In this document: positions 1-6,079 of the stretch, piece after piece | How positions within the stretch are numbered: the first letter of the stretch is position 1 | How the letters are laid out: each line of letters begins with the position of its first letter | Source: Bacteriovoracaceae bacterium | GTDB taxonomy: Bacteria; Bdellovibrionota; UBA1018 | Direction of reading: 5' to 3' | NCBI GenBank assembly: GCA_947446835.1 | Contig: CANFHS010000075.1 | Location: 1 to 10,155, forward strand | Length of the DNA: 10,155 bases | Notes under the pieces: model-generated | Databases searched by the model: none | The model's input: the letters and a program-made list of their open reading frames with translations, nothing else | Told to the model about the DNA's origin: nothing | Position numbers and translations under genes: made by a program

Positions 1-894
1 CCGGGCACCTGGGCCCTGGTCAGGAGTCCTGAGCAGGCTGCCAAGGCGCACTCGCAGGGCAAGCGGGCGTTAGTCCTGACGCTTGAGGGCGCGGCAGGGG
101 TCCTTGAAACCGAGCAGGACTTGGTCGAGTTCATCGACGAGGCGGGGATCCGCATCGTGACGCCGTTCCATTTCCTGGATGACCTGTTCGGCGGGGCGGC
201 GCTCCTGCCGGGATGGCATGGGCTGGTCAATCCGGGCGCCTGGGTCCGGTCCTTCCTGAACGGCCGCTGCGCCGAAGGGGTCCGCATCAATTCACGTGGA
301 CTGACCGGAAAAGGACGGGAGCTGGCACGCGCGCTGGCGCGCAGGGGCGTGTGGATTGACCTGTCGCACGCATCGGACCGCTCGCAGCAGGAGCTCCTGC
401 CGATCCTCCGCGAATTCGATCAACCGCTGTTATTTACCCACACCATGTTGCGCGAATTCTATCCGGGCGAGCGGGGCATCAGCCGCGCGCAGCTGCTGGA
501 AGTCGGACGCTCGCGTGGCGTGGTGGGTCTTTTGCCCAGTCAGGACATGATGGGCCGCACGGTCGCGGACCCGCGATTCATGACGCACCCCTGCTTGGCC
601 GGCTGCCCGGGCGGACTGGGGGCGCTCCTGACCCAGTTCAGCATCGTGTCCCAGTTCGTGGGCTCCGAGCGGGTGACCCTGGGCTCGGACATCAATGCGC
701 CCCTCGATTTCCTGCCGCCCGAAACCTTGGATGGAAATCCCGTTCCGGACGCACGCGGCTTTTACCGCTACGGCCAGCTGCCGGAACTTTGGAAAGCAAT
801 TGAAGCCCATTCCAGCCACTTTTCAGGGGGAAAAGTGGGGATGGAATTCGGGAATTTCCTGGAGACCTGGAATCATGTCCTATCAAAATCTTGA
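1..894 (+). CDS. Peptidase M19 (membrane dipeptidase-like), 5' end missing
   Basis: The reading frame is open from base 1, so the true start lies left of the window; 297 residues are visible. It resembles the renal/membrane dipeptidase family (M19), binuclear zinc enzymes that split dipeptides and related small amides. Visible family marks, numbered from base 1, are LTLEGA (residues 26-31; E29 fits the metal-bridging Glu), WIDLSHAS (118-125; H123 fits a zinc His), FTHTM (H147, second His) and TLGSD (D230, catalytic Asp position). The N-terminal HxD metal pair would lie outside the window. The segment after RIVTPFH (about 51-57) departs from the usual THN..N pattern, so this is probably a divergent subfamily with an unknown substrate. 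The TTG at 121 is not the start, because homology continues upstream of it. The 3' end overlaps the next gene by 20 bases, suggesting one operon with coupled translation. Family call fairly sure; substrate unknown. Confidence 0.85.
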   Translation, partial: PGTWALVRSPEQAAKAHSQGKRALVLTLEGAAGVLETEQDLVEFIDEAGIRIVTPFHFLDDLFGGAALLPGWHGLVNPGAWVRSFLNGRCAEGVRINSRGLTGKGRELARALARRGVWIDLSHASDRSQQELLPILREFDQPLLFTHTMLREFYPGERGISRAQLLEVGRSRGVVGLLPSQDMMGRTVADPRFMTHPCLAGCPGGLGALLTQFSIVSQFVGSERVTLGSDINAPLDFLPPETLDGNPVPDARGFYRYGQLPELWKAIEAHSSHFSGGKVGMEFGNFLETWNHVLSKS

Positions 895-1720
895 CGGTAA
901 CGGGGTTGCCTCGCAGCCATTCCATGCTAGCTTGGGGGCCTTGGACACGTCTGATTTCAAACCGAAGATGCCCATCCGCCTCGAAGCGGGCGCCTTTGTC
1001 GTCAAGACAGTGGATTCGCCCGAGGAACTCAAGACGGTCCTGGCCCTGCGCTACGACATTTTTTACCGCGAGTTCCGCAAGGCGACTCCCCAGCCCGAAA
1101 AGGGGATCGACACGGACGAGTTCGACGCCATCTGCGATCACCTGGTCATCATCGACCAGAAGACGGACCGGCTGGTCGGAACCTACCGGCTCATTTCCTC
1201 GTCCTTTGCGAACAAGTTCTATTCCCAGACCGAGTTTGATCTGGGCACGTTCCTGCAGTCCCCCGGCACGAAGCTGGAGCTGGGGCGTGCGTGCATCGAC
1301 AAGAGTTATCGGTCCGGCATGGTCATGACCTTGCTGTGGCGCGGATTGGGTGCGTACATCCGCGAGCTAAAGGCCGACTACCTGTTCGGCTGCTCGAGCG
1401 CCACGACCATGGACCCGGTGGAGGTCGCCACCATCCAGGCCCACCTGCGCGATAACGGCTGCGTGACCGAGGAATGGGGTATCAAGCCCCTGCCCAAGTA
1501 CACGATGCCGACCCTGGATCCCCCTGCCCGGCCGGACCTTTCGCGTGCCTCCCAGCTTTTGCCTTCGCTGCTCAATTCCTACATGAAGGCCGGCGCGAAG
1601 GTGTGTGGCGAGCCCGCCCTGGACCGCGAGTTCGAGTGCGTGGATTTTTTCACCGTCCTTCGGACTTCCGAGCTGAACCGGATGTTCGAGCGCAAATACC
1701 AGACGACCGGAAATGCCTGA
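875..1720 (+). CDS. olsB: OlsB-like ornithine-acyl-ACP N-acyltransferase (GNAT fold, Acetyltransf_5)
   Basis: This protein of 281 residues probably transfers a 3-hydroxyacyl group from acyl carrier protein to the alpha-amino group of ornithine, giving lyso-ornithine lipid, the first step of ornithine lipid synthesis. Marks of the family in order: LRYDIFY (58-64), DEFDAICDHLVI (81-92), VGTYRLI (101-107), FYSQTEFDL (115-123), LELGRACID (134-142), and the C-terminal block around KVCGEPALDREF (242-253) followed by DFF. The ATG at 875 has GGAGA nine bases upstream and gives the usual OlsB length. The frame is open further left, but only inside the M19 gene. The gene overlaps M19 by 20 bases and is followed directly by a PlsC-type gene, the normal olsB-olsA partner. 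Related members of the family make other N-acyl amino acids, so the amino acid substrate is inferred from the pairing. No membrane segment is seen; it likely works at the inner face of the cytoplasmic membrane. Confidence 0.85.
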   Translation: MSYQNLDGNGVASQPFHASLGALDTSDFKPKMPIRLEAGAFVVKTVDSPEELKTVLALRYDIFYREFRKATPQPEKGIDTDEFDAICDHLVIIDQKTDRLVGTYRLISSSFANKFYSQTEFDLGTFLQSPGTKLELGRACIDKSYRSGMVMTLLWRGLGAYIRELKADYLFGCSSATTMDPVEVATIQAHLRDNGCVTEEWGIKPLPKYTMPTLDPPARPDLSRASQLLPSLLNSYMKAGAKVCGEPALDREFECVDFFTVLRTSELNRMFERKYQTTGNA

Positions 1721-1724
1721 GGAG
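1720..1724 (+). promoter_or_regulatory. Shine-Dalgarno site that selects a TTG start for olsA
   Basis: AGGAG lies six bases before an in-frame TTG at 1731. The only upstream ATG in frame (1713) has no purine-rich site in front of it and overlaps the end of olsB. The SD itself overlaps the olsB stop codon, which favours re-initiation by the same ribosomes. Confidence 0.6.
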
Positions 1725-1730
1725 TCCGTT

Positions 1731-2528
1731 TTGAAACGTCATTGGGTCCGGGCCGTCCAGATCGCGCTCTTCCTGCTCCTGTTCGTGGCCCACGGCTATG
1801 TGGGACGGTTCCTGTTCCGCAATGAGCGTTCCCGCAGGCGCTACCTTTCCCGGAACTTGAACCGCTACAACCGCGTGCTTTTGAAGCTGCTCAAGATCCG
1901 GGTCAAGCTGGAGGGAGCCGAAAGGCTCCAGGCCAAGGGCAAGCGTTGCCTCGTGGTGGCCAACCATCTGGGCTATACGGATGTCGTCATCCTGGCGTCG
2001 CAGTTTCCGGCCGTGTTCGTGACCTCGGTCGAAGTGGAGCAGACCCCGGCGCTGGGCCAGATCTGCAAGGCCGGCGGCTGCGTGTTCGTGGAGCGGCGCA
2101 ATCGCAATCGTCTGGCCGAGGAGCTTGAAGAACTGAGCTCGGTCCTGGTGCATGACGACGCCCACCTGGTCGTCTTCCCGGAGGCCACCAGTACCAATGG
2201 CGAAGGCGTCCTGCCTTTCAAGAACGCGCTTTTTGACTCGGCACTCCGCTCGGGTTCGCCGGTCCTTCCGGTCTGCCTGCGCTACACGCACGCCGACGGT
2301 CGTCCCGTGGACCGCACGCTGCGCGATTCCATCTTTTATTACGGCGATATGGCATTCCTGGATCATTTCCTGCGACTGCTCAAGCTGCAGAACGTCGACG
2401 TGACCTTGACGGTGCTGGATCCCATCCCGATTTCTGCTGAAACTTCGCGCAAGGAGCTGGCCGAACGTTCCCATGGCGGAATCGTTGCGGTTTATGGCGC
2501 GCCGTTCGGAGCTCTCGTTCAGGCCTGA
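1731..2528 (+). CDS. olsA: OlsA/PlsC-type lysophospholipid acyltransferase
   Basis: This acyltransferase of 265 residues (from the TTG) belongs to the 1-acyl-glycerol-3-phosphate acyltransferase family. Beside OlsB it most likely O-acylates lyso-ornithine lipid to finish ornithine lipid; phosphatidic acid synthesis (PlsC role) is the alternative. One hydrophobic N-terminal helix (about residues 8-24) should anchor it in the membrane. Family motifs: NHLGYTD (78-84) contains the catalytic HxxxxD (H79, D84); GCVFVERR (116-123) is block II; FPEATSTNG (149-157) is the substrate block III; VLPVCLRY (178-185) is block IV. The length is normal. The start is taken as TTG 1731 because a perfect SD sits six bases before it. 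An ATG at 1713 would add six residues and overlap olsB by eight bases. The gene is in one operon with olsB. Confidence 0.85.
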   Translation: MKRHWVRAVQIALFLLLFVAHGYVGRFLFRNERSRRRYLSRNLNRYNRVLLKLLKIRVKLEGAERLQAKGKRCLVVANHLGYTDVVILASQFPAVFVTSVEVEQTPALGQICKAGGCVFVERRNRNRLAEELEELSSVLVHDDAHLVVFPEATSTNGEGVLPFKNALFDSALRSGSPVLPVCLRYTHADGRPVDRTLRDSIFYYGDMAFLDHFLRLLKLQNVDVTLTVLDPIPISAETSRKELAERSHGGIVAVYGAPFGALVQA

Positions 2529-2545
2529 GATTTCTTCAAACGGTC

Positions 2546-2554
2546 TGCTATACT
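2546..2554 (+). promoter_or_regulatory. Putative extended -10 promoter for the M14 peptidase gene
   Basis: TGCTATACT is an extended -10 element (TGn followed by TATACT, five of six matches to TATAAT). No good -35 is present 16-18 bases upstream, which is usual for extended -10 promoters. Transcription would start near 2561, giving a leader of about 23 bases containing the GGAGG site. It lies in the 55-base gap after olsA. Motif seen directly; activity inferred. Confidence 0.4.
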
Positions 2555-2572
2555 GGAAGCTCAGCTTTGAGC

Positions 2573-2577
2573 GGAGG
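2573..2577 (+). promoter_or_regulatory. Shine-Dalgarno site that sets the M14 start at 2584
   Basis: GGAGG stands six bases before the ATG at 2584. The earlier in-frame ATG at 2473 lies inside olsA and has no comparable site, so 2584 is preferred. Confidence 0.6.
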
Positions 2578-2583
2578 GCCAGG

Positions 2584-3633
2584 ATGGCACTGTTTCCAGA
2601 ATTGCGGGACTTGGAAAGTCTCCAGAAGCGTCTGCAACGGTTTGCGCGGATCGAGCAGTTGGCCGAGCTCCGCCACGGGGAGAATTCCTTTCCGCTGTTG
2701 AGCTTCAGCCTGGGCTCCCAGGACCCCAAGGCGCCCGTGCTGGGCATCTTCGGCGGCGTGCACGGTGTGGAGCGGATCGGCAGCAAGGTTGCCTTGGCGT
2801 TCCTGGAGAACCTCGCGGGTCGCGTGGACTGGGACGAGTCGCTGCAATGGCAGCTGGAGCGCATGCGGATCATCCTCATGCCGCTGGTGAATCCGGTGGG
2901 CATGCACCTGTCGTGGAGATCCAACGGAAACCATGTGGACCTGATGAGGAATGCACCGGTCCGTGCCGACAACGCCACTTTCCTGGTGGGAGGCCAGCGC
3001 TTCTCGACGATGCTGCCGTGGTTCATGGGCAGCTCCGAGAAGATGGAGATCGAGTCGCAGGCGGTGTGCGACTTCGTGAGGCGTGAGGCTTTCGATTCGC
3101 GGTGCTCCATCCTGGTGGATTGCCATTCCGGCTTCGGCATCAAGGATCGGCTCTGGTTCCCCTACGCGCGCACGCAGCAGCCTTTCCCGAACCTGCCCGA
3201 AGTGTTTGCGCTGAAGGACCTGCTGAAACGGGCCCAGCCCAACCACGTCTACCAGTTCGAACCCCAGGCCAAGAACTACACCACGCATGGGGACCTGTGG
3301 GATTACCTCTATGACGAGCATCGCGGACAGGGCCGCCCGGGCACCATGATTCCGCTGACCCTCGAGATGGGCTCCTGGATCTGGGTGCGCAAGAACCCTT
3401 TTCAGGTGCTTTCGTTCATGGGCGCCTTCAATCCGGTCAAGCCTCACCGCCTGAAACGGACCTTGCGCAGGCACCTGCCGCTGTTCGACTTCCTGATGAG
3501 GGCGGCCCACTCGACGGGCCCCTGGCTGGGCCATGCCCCCGACGCGCGCACGGCCTTGACCGACGCCGCCCACGAGCACTGGTACCGCGAGGATTCGGAC
3601 TCGGGCTCGGCGTCCGCTCCGCCTTCGGAGTGA
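2584..3633 (+). CDS. M14-superfamily zinc carboxypeptidase-like hydrolase
   Basis: This protein of 349 residues looks like a metallocarboxypeptidase of the M14 superfamily. The zinc site is visible as HGVE (H60, E63) and H181 in VDCHSGFG (178-185). The catalytic Glu is likely E261 in LTLEMGSW (258-265). The substrate-binding segment that reads DLNRN in classical members appears as VDLMRNAP (118-125), after NPVGM (103-107), a change that suggests a distinct subfamily. No signal peptide or membrane helix is seen, so the enzyme is probably cytoplasmic and could trim peptides, recycled wall peptides or amidated small molecules; the substrate is unknown. The start is set by GGAGG at 2573; starting at 2473 would add 37 residues and overlap olsA. 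The stop is 18 bases from the stop of the convergent gene. The last 20 residues are Ser/Ala/Asp-rich and probably disordered. Confidence 0.8.
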   Translation: MALFPELRDLESLQKRLQRFARIEQLAELRHGENSFPLLSFSLGSQDPKAPVLGIFGGVHGVERIGSKVALAFLENLAGRVDWDESLQWQLERMRIILMPLVNPVGMHLSWRSNGNHVDLMRNAPVRADNATFLVGGQRFSTMLPWFMGSSEKMEIESQAVCDFVRREAFDSRCSILVDCHSGFGIKDRLWFPYARTQQPFPNLPEVFALKDLLKRAQPNHVYQFEPQAKNYTTHGDLWDYLYDEHRGQGRPGTMIPLTLEMGSWIWVRKNPFQVLSFMGAFNPVKPHRLKRTLRRHLPLFDFLMRAAHSTGPWLGHAPDARTALTDAAHEHWYREDSDSGSASAPPSE

Positions 3634-3651
3634 AGGTCCTGGGGCGGGAGC

Positions 3652-4275
3652 TCAGAGCGCCTGGGCGGTCTGGGCCACCACTTCGTCGCGCTTGCGGGTG
3701 AACTGCTCCAGGGCGTTCTTCTTGGCGATGGGCTTGAAGATGAAGTCGGGAGCCGCCGCGGGCTTGGCCAGTGTGATCGTGTTGGTGAGCTTGAAGCTGT
3801 AGCGTCCTGCGGACGTGCCGCTCTTGACCTCGTACTGGGTCTCGATCTTGCGCAGGTAGCCCGCCATGCCGCTCAGGTTCACCTCGGTCGAAACGCTCGA
3901 GAAAAGCAGCCGCGACTTGCCATCGGTGGCGATGTGCACGTTGCTGCGGATCGAGCCCGAGCCGCCCGGGTCGGACTGGGTCACGGTGACGTCGAAGAAG
4001 GTGGAGGGCAGTCCCAGAAAGGTCTCGGAAACCGGGCCCTGGTGGACCGTTCCGGCCTGCGAGGTCTCGCGGATCTGCGCGGTCTCCAGGTCGGGCATGC
4101 CCTTGCCCGTGGCGCCCGAGATCTGGCAGTCCGAATAAAGTGTGGCCGTGTAGACGCCATTCCTGATCGAGGGTTCCTCGGCGAACTGGGCCGGTCCACA
4201 GTTCGTGGTGGGCTGGGCCCAGGCGGGGCAGGCCAGGAGTGCGGAAGCGGCGGTCAGGATGAGCTGGGTTTTCAT
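3652..4275 (-). CDS. Secreted protein of unknown function (207 aa)
   Basis: I do not recognise a family. The protein starts MKTQLIL and has a short hydrophobic signal peptide that fits cleavage after AWA (residues 18-20), sending it to the periplasm or outside. The segment LLAC (13-16) also resembles a lipobox, though Leu at -2 is uncommon, so a lipoprotein cannot be excluded. After cleavage at residue 20 the mature part keeps two cysteines (C26 and C50), a likely disulfide. The rest alternates Thr/Ser-rich beta-type stretches (about residues 40-170) and ends in a charged helical tail (about 183-207). The start lacks a strong SD, but a -10-like hexamer lies exactly six bases upstream, so the mRNA may be leaderless. 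The gene is divergent from dusC and convergent with the M14 gene. Confidence 0.75.
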   Translation of the reverse strand: MKTQLILTAASALLACPAWAQPTTNCGPAQFAEEPSIRNGVYTATLYSDCQISGATGKGMPDLETAQIRETSQAGTVHQGPVSETFLGLPSTFFDVTVTQSDPGGSGSIRSNVHIATDGKSRLLFSSVSTEVNLSGMAGYLRKIETQYEVKSGTSAGRYSFKLTNTITLAKPAAAPDFIFKPIAKKNALEQFTRKRDEVVAQTAQAL

Positions 4276-4281
4276 GCTTCT

Positions 4282-4310
4282 TTGATAGCGGGCAGCCTGA
4301 AAGCGGTAAA
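4282..4310 (-). promoter_or_regulatory. Putative promoter of the secreted-protein gene (TTTACC-N17-TATCAA)
   Basis: Read on the minus strand, TTTACC (complement of 4305-4310) and TATCAA (complement of 4282-4287) are spaced by exactly 17 bases, each with four of six consensus matches. The -10 is followed by six bases and then the ATG, so transcription would start at or next to the ATG. Motifs are seen; function is inferred. Confidence 0.4.
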
Positions 4311-4312
4311 GC
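4282..4312 (+). promoter_or_regulatory. Possible dusC promoter overlapping the divergent promoter
   Basis: TTGATA at 4282-4287 matches the -35 consensus at five of six positions. The -10 is weak: GGTAAA at 17 bases or TAAAGC at 19 bases. The same two hexamers read on the other strand form the divergent promoter, so the two polymerases would compete for one site. Confidence 0.25.
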
Positions 4313-4334
4313 TCCCCTTTCCTGACCGAATCAG

Positions 4335-5390
4335 TTGGTGTATGCCCAGGACGTGGAACTCCGCATCAAAAAAGGCCAGCCGGCCCTGGTTTTGGCCCCG
4401 ATGGAAGGGGTCACTGACGCCCCCATGCGCGCCCTCCAGGCGGAGCGGGGTGGCTTCAGCTTTTGCGTGTCCGAGTTTTTGCGCGTCAGCCAGGAGCTTC
4501 CGCCCGCGCGCAGCTACCTGGAGCACGTGCCCGAGTTCCGGGCCGGATGCCTGGCGGGAGGCGTGTTGCCCGTGGGCTTCCAGCTCCTGGGAGGCGATCC
4601 CGAGAAGCTGGCCCAGAGCGCGCTTCGCGCGGTCGAGCTCGGCGCGCGCGCCATTGACCTGAACTTCGGTTGCCCCGCGCCCACGGTGAATCGCCACGAT
4701 GGCGGCGCGACGTTGCTGAAATTCCCGCACCGCATTCGCGCCATCGTCGAGGCCGTGCGGCGCGCCGTGCCCCGGCCCATTCCCGTTTCGGCCAAGATGC
4801 GCCTGGGCTGGGACAACCCCGACCCCGTGCACGAGAACGCCGAACGCGCCGCCGAAGGCGGAGCCGACTGGATCACCATCCACGGGCGCACCAAGATGCA
4901 AGGCTACGCTCCGCCCGCCTACTGGGAGCCGATTGGCGAGGTCAACCGCAGGCTCGGCATTCCGGTCATCGCCAACGGCGATCTCTGGACCCTGGACGAT
5001 CTGCGCCGGTGCCGCGATGTGACGGGCTGCGAGCACTTCATGCTGGGGCGAAGCGCGCTCGCGGATCCGGCCCTCCCGCGCGCTGCCGCGCACGAGCTGG
5101 GAATCGCTCTCTTCCCGGCCGAAGATCGGGTTCCTTTCGGGGAGGATCGCGTGCGTTGGCGGGAGGTGCTGGCCCAGTTCGCGCGTCACAATCTGGCAGC
5201 CGAGCCTCGCGAAGGCTACACGGTCCGCCGCATCAAGCAGTGGGTGCGGATGGCGCATCTGCGTTTTGGTGTGTCCTGGTTTGACTCGCTCAAGACGGCG
5301 GAAGCCTTGCCACAGGTTTTTGACTCGCTGAGTCCAATCAATAAAGAAAATAGATCGGTTAGCTTAAACAACGATAATTTTATCGAATGA
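4335..5390 (+). CDS. dusC: tRNA-dihydrouridine synthase, DusC type
   Basis: This flavoenzyme of about 351 residues reduces uridine to dihydrouridine in the tRNA D-loop; the DusC type acts on U16. Domain order: an FMN-binding TIM barrel starting at LVLAPMEGVTD (18-28), CVSEFLRV (44-51), FQLLGGDP (82-89), DLNFGCPAPTVN (108-119) with catalytic Cys C113, AKMRLGW (153-159), IHGRTKMQGY (182-191), VIANGDLW (211-218), and the phosphate site MLGRSAL (236-242). The helical C-terminal part carries RIKQW (299-303), typical of DusC. The start is unsure. An in-frame stop at 4323 leaves TTG 4335, GTG 4338 or GTG 4353, and none has a clear SD. The last 20 or so residues are extra compared with DusC (usually about 315 aa) and are encoded by unusually AT-rich DNA. 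A housekeeping gene with no clear functional tie to its neighbours. Confidence 0.9.
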   Translation: MVYAQDVELRIKKGQPALVLAPMEGVTDAPMRALQAERGGFSFCVSEFLRVSQELPPARSYLEHVPEFRAGCLAGGVLPVGFQLLGGDPEKLAQSALRAVELGARAIDLNFGCPAPTVNRHDGGATLLKFPHRIRAIVEAVRRAVPRPIPVSAKMRLGWDNPDPVHENAERAAEGGADWITIHGRTKMQGYAPPAYWEPIGEVNRRLGIPVIANGDLWTLDDLRRCRDVTGCEHFMLGRSALADPALPRAAAHELGIALFPAEDRVPFGEDRVRWREVLAQFARHNLAAEPREGYTVRRIKQWVRMAHLRFGVSWFDSLKTAEALPQVFDSLSPINKENRSVSLNNDNFIE

Positions 5391-5400
5391 ACTGGCTGGA
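5331..5400. other. AT-rich island at the dusC 3' end with a short inverted repeat
   Basis: This stretch is clearly AT-rich in an otherwise GC-rich window. It covers the last codons of dusC and the start of the gap to the next gene. It holds the inverted repeat CGATAA-TT-TTATCG (5372-5385) and -10-like hexamers such as GATAAT (5373-5378), but no convincing -35 at 16-18 bases. It may be the promoter or operator region of the gene starting at 5446, now partly read as the dusC tail. The base composition is seen; the role is inferred. Confidence 0.5.
5372..5385. repeat. Perfect 6-bp inverted repeat CGATAA-TT-TTATCG
   Basis: Two six-base arms are separated by TT, lying inside the dusC coding end. 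It could be a small operator or a weak RNA hairpin; no T-run follows, so it is not a standard terminator. Confidence 0.45.
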
Positions 5401-5445
5401 GTAATTTCATCTTCAAGCCCGTCCCCCCGGGCCTTGGAGGAATTG

Positions 5446-5967
5446 ATGATGAAGCACTCCCGCATGGTCCTGGCTTTCGTGATCTCCTTCGTTTCGGCCC
5501 TGCCCGCAGCCTCTTCGGCCCAGGCGTCCACCCTTCAGGGCGGACGATTCTCCCGGATGAAGCTCGATCCGCGACTGGAAGAGCAGCTTCATGTCGAGAG
5601 TGCGAGCGTCCTGGTGGATCGTCGCGCCGGCAAGATCCACCTGACCCTGGAGCGCGCTTATGATTGCCGTTCCGAGATCTGCGCCGAAGTGATGCCGGAA
5701 CCGCTGTTGGTGAGCTTGCCCATTGTTTCGGTGGTCAAGGACGAGTGCGGACGGTGGATCACTCGCGCGGGTAGTGACGAGCTGAACGGCCTCACCGGGC
5801 TTCAGCAGATGGTGCTGGTCCAGATGCAGGATTCTGTCTGTGGCGGCGTGGATGCTTCCGCCCCCACCGTGCTGACGTTCCAGACCGGGGCCCCCCAGAG
5901 GACCGTATCCAAGTTCGAGGGTCCCGCCCTGGAAGGGATGCCCGAAATCCTCCCCATCCTGGAGTGA
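5446..5967 (+). CDS. Secreted four-cysteine protein of unknown function
   Basis: I do not recognise a family. The protein has 173 residues with a clear Sec signal peptide: a basic start (MMKHSR), a hydrophobic core, and cleavage probably after AQA (residue 27). The mature part of about 146 residues has four cysteines (C74, C79, C101, C132), enough for two disulfides, which fits an oxidising periplasmic or outside location. It contains beta-type segments (for example ASVLVDRR and KIHLTLERAYDC) and a Pro-rich tail ending PEILPILE. The SD GGAGGAA (5436-5442) is excellent and could serve either the ATG at 5446 or the one at 5449. A TTG at 5434 lies upstream of the SD and is rejected. A short GC hairpin (AAGCCC 5415-5420 with GGGC 5429-5432) sits just before the SD and could modulate translation. 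The gene is separated from dusC by 55 bases. Confidence 0.75.
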   Translation: MMKHSRMVLAFVISFVSALPAASSAQASTLQGGRFSRMKLDPRLEEQLHVESASVLVDRRAGKIHLTLERAYDCRSEICAEVMPEPLLVSLPIVSVVKDECGRWITRAGSDELNGLTGLQQMVLVQMQDSVCGGVDASAPTVLTFQTGAPQRTVSKFEGPALEGMPEILPILE

Positions 5968-5979
5968 GCCCCAAAAAAG

Positions 5980-6020
5980 TGTCTGGTTTCTAGACAGCTC
6001 TCCAGTTCCTGGTCAGAAAC
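5980..6020. repeat. Overlapping inverted repeats in the intergenic region
   Basis: Two alternative hairpins share bases. TGTCT (5980-5984) pairs with AGACA (5992-5996) around a 7-base loop. GTTTCTAGAC (5986-5995) pairs with GTCAGAAAC (6012-6020), nine pairs with one bulged A. Read on the minus strand the first hairpin is followed by TTTTTT (complement of 5973-5978), so it could act as a weak terminator for antisense transcripts. Pairings are seen directly; function is unknown. Confidence 0.45.
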
Positions 6021-6022
6021 GA

Positions 6023-6045
6023 CGCTTTCGCGGAGCGGTGTTTTT
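6023..6045 (+). terminator. Weak candidate intrinsic terminator after the four-cysteine gene
   Basis: CGCT (6023-6026) pairs with AGCG (6034-6037), extended by two G-U pairs, and is followed by GTGTTTTT. The stem is short, so efficiency may be low, but it is the only plus-strand hairpin with a T-run after the gene ending at 5967. Confidence 0.3.
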
Positions 6046-6079
6046 CCAGCAATGACGTAGGGTTGCATGGTTTTTGACA

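Noticed and set aside
695..874. N-terminal extension of OlsB
   Set aside because: This stretch is a second frame of the M19 gene; OlsB homology and the SD begin at 875.
2473..2583. Longer N-terminus for the M14 protein
   Set aside because: The ATG at 2473 lies inside olsA without an SD, whereas ATG 2584 has GGAGG six bases upstream. The extra 37 residues show no M14 motif.
1650..3143. Long minus-strand open frame (about 497 codons)
   Set aside because: It is antisense to olsA and the M14 gene, which have intact catalytic motifs. The predicted product is Arg/His/Gln-rich low-quality sequence typical of shadows in GC-rich DNA.
3622..3636. Hairpin CCTTC-GGAGT-GAAGG as a terminator of the M14 gene
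   Set aside because: The stem is only five pairs and no T-run follows on either strand.
4272..5258. Minus-strand open frame opposite dusC
   Set aside because: dusC is unmistakable on the plus strand; the antisense product shows no motif and no SD.
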